Shown: piece by piece, positions 60,482 through 64,000 of the stretch
Layout of the letters: the number at the start of each line of letters is the position of its first letter
How positions within the stretch are numbered: position 1 is the first letter of the stretch
Source: Brachybacterium phenoliresistens
GTDB taxonomy: Bacteria > Actinomycetota > Actinomycetes > Actinomycetales > Dermabacteraceae
Direction of reading: 5' to 3'
DNA length: 64,000 nucleotides
Assembly (NCBI RefSeq): GCF_000576425.1
Contig: NZ_KK069988.1
Span: forward strand, 105,976 to 169,975
Translations under genes and position numbers: made by a program
The notes under the pieces: model-generated
Databases searched by the model: none
Told to the model about the DNA's origin: nothing
What the model saw: the letters and a program-made list of their open reading frames with translations, nothing else

Positions 60482-61427
60482 TGCGCCCACGTCGCGCCCG
60501 CACGGTCGGCGAGCTCGCCGGCTGTCTCCCGAGGAGGCGGCGGAGCTCGCGGCGCGCGCGGCGCAGGAGTCGGTGGACCAGACCGGCCCCATCCCGCCGC
60601 TGCGCGGCGCCGTGCCGAGCCCTCCGGCCGATGCTCCCGCGCCCAAGCTGCGCAAGTTCGGACGCCGCGCCCGCGTCGTGGAGATCACCGATGCCCCCGA
60701 CGAGGTCGAGGTCACGGGGGAGAGCCAGGCCGTCGAGGACGCTCCTGCCGCCCCGGCGGAGGACACCGTCGCGCTCGCGCCCGTCCCCGACGGGTCGGAG
60801 CCGGCTCCCGATGCCGACGGCGACACCGCCGAGCGCCCCGCCCCCGGGGCCGCCCCGGGCGTCGGCGAGGCCCCGACGAGCCTCTGGGTCGAGCCGCCCA
60901 CCGATGTGCTGACGGCGGTCCCCGACGAGGACGCGCCCGGTCCGCGGGCCACCGAGCGACCGGTCGTCGCCGGCGCCGTGCTGACCACGACGCAGGCCCC
61001 CGCCGCGGCGGGCGCCGGCATGGCGGGCTCCGGGGCGGGAGCCGGCACGGCGACCGCGCCGGCGGCTGCGGCGGCCCCGGCCGCCGCCTCCCGCGGCACC
61101 GCCACCGCGACCGTGACGCGGATGCCCGCGCGCGACGCCGACGGCGTGGAGCTCGGGGAGATGACCGTCAGCGAGGCCCCGGACCCGCGTCCCGCCCCGC
61201 GCTTCGACGGGCGGGTGCTGCACCGTCCCGAGCGCAAGGGATCCAGCCGCGTGCTGTGGATCGTCTGGGCCCTGATCGCCCTTGCCGTCCTCACCCTGGT
61301 GATCCTCCTGGTCACCGGCGTGATCGGCGGTGACACCGGCGCCCTGGCCGGTGTCGAGGACACGGTGGCGGCACTCCTTGCCGGCTCCGGAACCGACTAC
61401 GCACCCTGGAGGGGTACGCCCGCGTGA
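60465..61427 (+). CDS. Tail-anchored-like membrane protein, unknown function
   Basis: A 320-residue protein. Residues 1-260 are Ala/Pro/Glu/Asp-rich and probably disordered, starting with [20 protein letters not shown]. One transmembrane helix lies near residues 263-288 ([20 protein letters not shown]). It occupies the place between nadD and rsfS where other actinobacteria have a LytR/CpsA/Psr gene, but it lacks that catalytic domain. TTG 60465 is preferred because AGGAGG lies 8 bases upstream; GTG 60456 touches the ribosome site. Confidence 0.65.
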   Translation: MTESTDAPTSRPHGRRARRLSPEEAAELAARAAQESVDQTGPIPPLRGAVPSPPADAPAPKLRKFGRRARVVEITDAPDEVEVTGESQAVEDAPAAPAEDTVALAPVPDGSEPAPDADGDTAERPAPGAAPGVGEAPTSLWVEPPTDVLTAVPDEDAPGPRATERPVVAGAVLTTTQAPAAAGAGMAGSGAGAGTATAPAAAAAPAAASRGTATATVTRMPARDADGVELGEMTVSEAPDPRPAPRFDGRVLHRPERKGSSRVLWIVWALIALAVLTLVILLVTGVIGGDTGALAGVEDTVAALLAGSGTDYAPWRGTPA

Positions 61428-61828
61428 GCGCTTACGAGGAATCGATCGACCTGGCCCGCGTCGCCGCACAGGCCGCCGCCGACAAGCTCGCCGAGGAGGT
61501 GATCGGTCTCGACGTCTCCGAGCAGCTCGCGATCACCGACATCTTCCTGGTGGCCTCGGGCACCTCCGAGCGCCAGGTGTCCGGCATCGTGGACGGCATC
61601 GAGGAGGAGCTGCTCAAGCAGCGTCGCCGCAAGCCGCTGCGCCGCGAGGGCGAGCGCGACGCCCGCTGGGTCCTGCTGGACTACGGGGACATCGTCGTGC
61701 ACGTCCAGCACGCCGAGGACCGCGCCTTCTACGCGCTCGAGCGGCTGTGGCGCGACGCCCCCGTCGTGGACCTCCAGATCGACTCCCGGGAGCCGGGCTC
61801 CGAGGGCACCGGCGAGGCCTCCGCGTGA
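61424..61828 (+). CDS. rsfS: Ribosomal silencing factor
   Basis: A 134-residue Iojap-family protein that binds L14 and blocks subunit joining in starvation. Conserved parts are LDVSEQLAITDIFLVASGTSERQV and the DARWVLLDYGDIVVHVQ region. The C-terminal 20 residues are acidic and extra. GTG start overlapping the preceding stop (GTGA). Confidence 0.95.
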   Translation: MSAYEESIDLARVAAQAAADKLAEEVIGLDVSEQLAITDIFLVASGTSERQVSGIVDGIEEELLKQRRRKPLRREGERDARWVLLDYGDIVVHVQHAEDRAFYALERLWRDAPVVDLQIDSREPGSEGTGEASA

Positions 61829-62472
61829 CCCGTCCCTCCGCGGCGGCCGAGGCGACCCGGCTCATCCTGGCCCGCCACGGGCAGACGGACCACAACAAGG
61901 CCCTGAAGCTCCAGGGCCAGGTCGACATCCCCCTGAACGCCCTGGGGCGCAGCCAAGCGCAGGCGCTCGGGCGCGCCCTCGAGCCCGTCGCCCCGGACGT
62001 CATCATCGCCTCGCCGCTGAGCCGGGCCCTCGCCACGGCCCAGGCGGTGGCGGACCGCACCGGCCGCACCGTCCGCACCGACGCGGCGTTCCTCGAGCGC
62101 AGCTTCGGGCAGTGGGAGGGGCTCACCCGGGAGGAGATCCAGGCCGAGTGGCCCGAGCTCTACGTCGAGTGGATCTCCCAGCGCCCCGTGCTGGGCGCCG
62201 ATGTGGAGGCGCGCACGGCCGTCGCGCAGCGCGTCGCCGACGCCTGCCGCCGCCTCGCGGTCGAGCACGCCGGCTCCACGGTGCTCGTGGTCGCCCACGG
62301 CGCCGCCATCACCCTGGGGATCACCGGACTGCTGGGTCTGGACCCCGAAGGGTTCCGCGGCATCGGCGGGCTCGAGAACTGCCACCGCAGCACCCTCGAG
62401 GTCCGTGTCCAGGCGGGGGAGGCCGGGGCGATGAGGTTGCTGTCACACAACCTGCCTCCCGATTTCACCTGA
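61825..62472 (+). CDS. Histidine phosphatase family protein (phosphoglycerate mutase-like)
   Basis: A 215-residue phosphatase. The RHG motif ILARHGQTDHNKAL near residue 14 carries the catalytic His; the second is in VVAHGAAITLG. In mycobacteria the gene after rsfS is GpgP, a glucosyl-3-phosphoglycerate phosphatase, so that activity is possible here, but other small phosphate esters fit too. GTG start overlapping rsfS by GTGA; last gene of the run. Confidence 0.85.
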   Translation: MTRPSAAAEATRLILARHGQTDHNKALKLQGQVDIPLNALGRSQAQALGRALEPVAPDVIIASPLSRALATAQAVADRTGRTVRTDAAFLERSFGQWEGLTREEIQAEWPELYVEWISQRPVLGADVEARTAVAQRVADACRRLAVEHAGSTVLVVAHGAAITLGITGLLGLDPEGFRGIGGLENCHRSTLEVRVQAGEAGAMRLLSHNLPPDFT

Positions 62473-62492
62473 GGCCAGGGGCGTTGTAATCT
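62464..62492 (+). promoter_or_regulatory. Promoter of tRNA-Ala
   Basis: TTCACC (62464-62469), 17-base spacer, TAATCT (62487-62492), about 55 bases before tRNA-Ala. The -35 lies in the last codons of the phosphatase gene. Confidence 0.5.
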
Positions 62493-62552
62493 AGATGAGT
62501 CGCCACGGCGAGGGGCTCGGAAGAGTCGCGAAGCCGAGGAGACACCCACTAC

Positions 62553-62625
62553 GGGGCTATGGCGCAGTTGGTAGCGCGCTTCCATGGCATGGAAGAGGTC
62601 AGGGGTTCGAATCCCCTTAGCTCCA
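62553..62625 (+). tRNA. tRNA-Ala (anticodon GGC)
   Basis: 73 bases. Acceptor arms GGGGCTA and TAGCTCC with one G-U; discriminator A. The anticodon arm CTTCC/GGAAG encloses ATGGCAT, so the anticodon is GGC. T-arm GGGTTCGAATCCC. CCA not encoded. Confidence 0.94.
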
Positions 62626-62652
62626 CTCGAGAAACCGTGAGACAGTGACTCG

Positions 62653-63894
62653 TCAGAAGGGCCCCGCCGGACGGCGGGGCCCTTCTGCTGTCCCGGGCCG
62701 CGCGCGGACCAGGAACAGCGGCGCGGCGAGCGCGATCACGATCCCTCCGACCACGAGCGCGGCACCGGTGGACGCGCCGGCGGCGATGAGCCCCAGCACC
62801 ACGGTGCCGATCGAGCCCGCCGGCTGCATCGCCATCGAGGCCAGGGACAGCACGGTCGCGCGGTGGGCGGAGTCGACCTCCTGGTGCAGGAGGGCCTCGT
62901 AGGCCACACCGGCCGCCATGTGCACGGCGTAGGTGGCGAGGAAGCCTGCGAGGAGCCCGACCGGGCCCCACGCCAGTCCCATCGCGATCACGAAGGCGCC
63001 CTGGGCCAGGCGCAGGGCCACGGAGATCCGCACCAGACCCCATCGGCGCACCGCGGCCGGGACGGCGGCGGCGCCGAGGGCCGCGACGCCCCACGCCGCG
63101 GCGACCACCGGGCCGAGGATCGCGGCGGCGAGGTCGCGGTCCCCGAGCAGCTCCGCCAGGCGCACGGGCATGTAGGTCTCGAAGGCGACCATCCCGAAGC
63201 CCCAGAAGATCTCCACCGCGATCAGGGCGCGCAGCACCCGGGAGCCGGCGAGCAGCCGGACGCCGTCGCGCACCGCCTGCGCGGCGTGCACGGCGCCGGC
63301 CGCCCTCCGGCGCGGCTCGTGCATGAGCAGGGCGGTCGCCACGATCTGCGCGATCACCAGGCCCGATGCGGCCAGGAAGGGGAACACCAGCGCGGTCCCG
63401 GGGCCTCCCGGGGACCAGGCGACGAGGCCGGCGGACAGCAGCGAGCCTCCCGCGATCGACACCCCGACCGCTCCGCTGGCCCCGCCGAGCCCCCGCGTCA
63501 CGGCGTCGGCGCGCCGCTCCGGGGGGAGGGTCGAATGGATCTCGTCCACGAACCAGGCGTTCAGGGCGCCGCTGTCCAGGGCGCGGAACACGCCGGAGAG
63601 GGCGGCGGCGAGCGCGAGCAGGAGGGGCGTGGCGGCCACGGCGAACACCCCGTACGAGGCGAGCGCGAGGACCGCCGAGGCCACGAAGAGCGGCCGTCGC
63701 CCCCAGGTGTCGGCCAGGGCGCCCATCGGCAGCTCGAGGCAGAGCACGACGATGCCCTGGACGGCGAGGGCCGCGCCCATCTCGGCCACGCTCATGCCCC
63801 GCTGCAGGGGGAGGAGGGCCATCACCGGGATCACCAGGCCGGTGGGCAGCCAGCGCAGGGCGGTCAGCAGCCGGAAGCGGGCGGCGAGCGTCAT
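62653..63894 (-). CDS. MFS transporter
   Basis: A 413-residue protein with about 12 membrane helices and the loop motif GALADTWGRRPLF. It resembles drug-exporter-like MFS proteins; the substrate is unknown. Its ATG overlaps the stop of an upstream regulator-like gene by ATGA, so the two form an operon. There is no strong ribosome site, in keeping with translational coupling. The 3' end is inside a terminator hairpin. Confidence 0.85.
   Translation of the reverse strand: MTLAARFRLLTALRWLPTGLVIPVMALLPLQRGMSVAEMGAALAVQGIVVLCLELPMGALADTWGRRPLFVASAVLALASYGVFAVAATPLLLALAAALSGVFRALDSGALNAWFVDEIHSTLPPERRADAVTRGLGGASGAVGVSIAGGSLLSAGLVAWSPGGPGTALVFPFLAASGLVIAQIVATALLMHEPRRRAAGAVHAAQAVRDGVRLLAGSRVLRALIAVEIFWGFGMVAFETYMPVRLAELLGDRDLAAAILGPVVAAAWGVAALGAAAVPAAVRRWGLVRISVALRLAQGAFVIAMGLAWGPVGLLAGFLATYAVHMAAGVAYEALLHQEVDSAHRATVLSLASMAMQPAGSIGTVVLGLIAAGASTGAALVVGGIVIALAAPLFLVRARPGTAEGPRRPAGPF
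62655..62686. terminator. Bidirectional terminator within the MFS 3' end
   Basis: Perfect 14-bp stem (62655-62668 with 62673-62686), loop GGAC. It ends tRNA-Ala on the plus strand and the MFS gene on the minus strand; the last MFS codons lie within it. Confidence 0.75.
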
Positions 63895-64000
63895 GTCCGC
63901 GGGAGGGAGAGCACGTGCATCGTCACCGCCTGCGATCCGTCCCGGTCCCGATAGCGCTCGATGAGCGCGGAGATCTCGTCCTGGAGCTCGCGGAGGTCCT
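63891..64000 (-). CDS. C-terminal fragment of a regulator, cut by the window edge
   Basis: Only the last 35 residues or so are present: LRELQDEISALIERYRDRDG then SQAVTMHVLSLPRT and stop. The helix and the short strand at the end are like the C-terminus of ArsR-type winged-helix proteins, which often control a following MFS gene. The family cannot be fixed from this piece. The stop overlaps the MFS start by 4 bases. Confidence 0.45.
   Translation of the reverse strand, partial: DLRELQDEISALIERYRDRDGSQAVTMHVLSLPRT

Overview
The window is a stretch of chromosome from a high-GC Gram-positive actinobacterium, most likely a Micrococcales member. A Brachybacterium-like Dermabacteraceae genome is my best guess, from GC content and gene types only. 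The gene order follows the mycobacterial and actinobacterial core backbone: a Cfp6-type PH protein, FAH hydrolase, gltX, an IclR regulator, leuC-leuD, gpsA, ddl, a DUF3515 lipoprotein, thiL, rpmB, recG, rsmD, coaD, a DUF177 protein, rnc, mutM, and later rne, rplU, rpmA, obg, proB, proA, nadD, rsfS and a histidine phosphatase. I see no insertion sequence, integrase, prophage, CRISPR array or rRNA.

Layout. 1-8 kb: a NarK-type transporter, a DEAD/DEAH-DUF3516 helicase, and a small cassette in which two paralogous PH-domain membrane proteins flank a WXG100-like protein and an unrecognised, possibly EspG-like partner. 8-11.3 kb: FAH hydrolase, glutamyl-tRNA synthetase, then its likely substrates tRNA-Gln(CUG) and two tRNA-Glu(CUC). 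11.4-19.5 kb: leucine biosynthesis (IclR, leuC, leuD), then cell-wall and lipid genes (murA, plsC-like, gpsA, ddl). 19.5-24.2 kb: lipoproteins, thiL and a zinc alcohol dehydrogenase. 24.2-24.5 kb: an intergenic structured repeat element. 24.7-28.1 kb: rpmB, recG, rsmD. 28.2-32.2 kb: an accessory patch with a TetR-GNAT pair, a HIT gene broken by a stop codon, a VOC protein, an AraC regulator and a second GNAT. 32.2-35.1 kb: coaD, DUF177, rnc, mutM. 35.4-43 kb: a second accessory patch with TetR-controlled DHA2 efflux, a PQQ-like lipoprotein, an orphan response regulator and a DUF418-like membrane protein. 43-50.5 kb: a sensor kinase translationally coupled to the cytochrome bd operon cydABDC. 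50.9-62.6 kb: rne, ribosomal proteins L21 and L27, obg, proBA, nadD, rsfS, a phosphatase and tRNA-Ala. 62.6-64 kb: an MFS transporter and the cut tail of a regulator.

Working together: the cyd operon makes and assembles a high-affinity terminal oxidase, and its last gene is a DevS-like kinase whose likely response regulator lies 1.7 kb away. Many genes have a TANNNT-like hexamer 6-7 bases before an ATG or GTG and no Shine-Dalgarno sequence, which suggests leaderless transcripts. Most intercistronic junctions are 4-base ATGA or GTGA overlaps. The most unusual structures are the repeat element at 24249-24487, the PH/WXG cassette, and the kinase fused by overlap to cydC.
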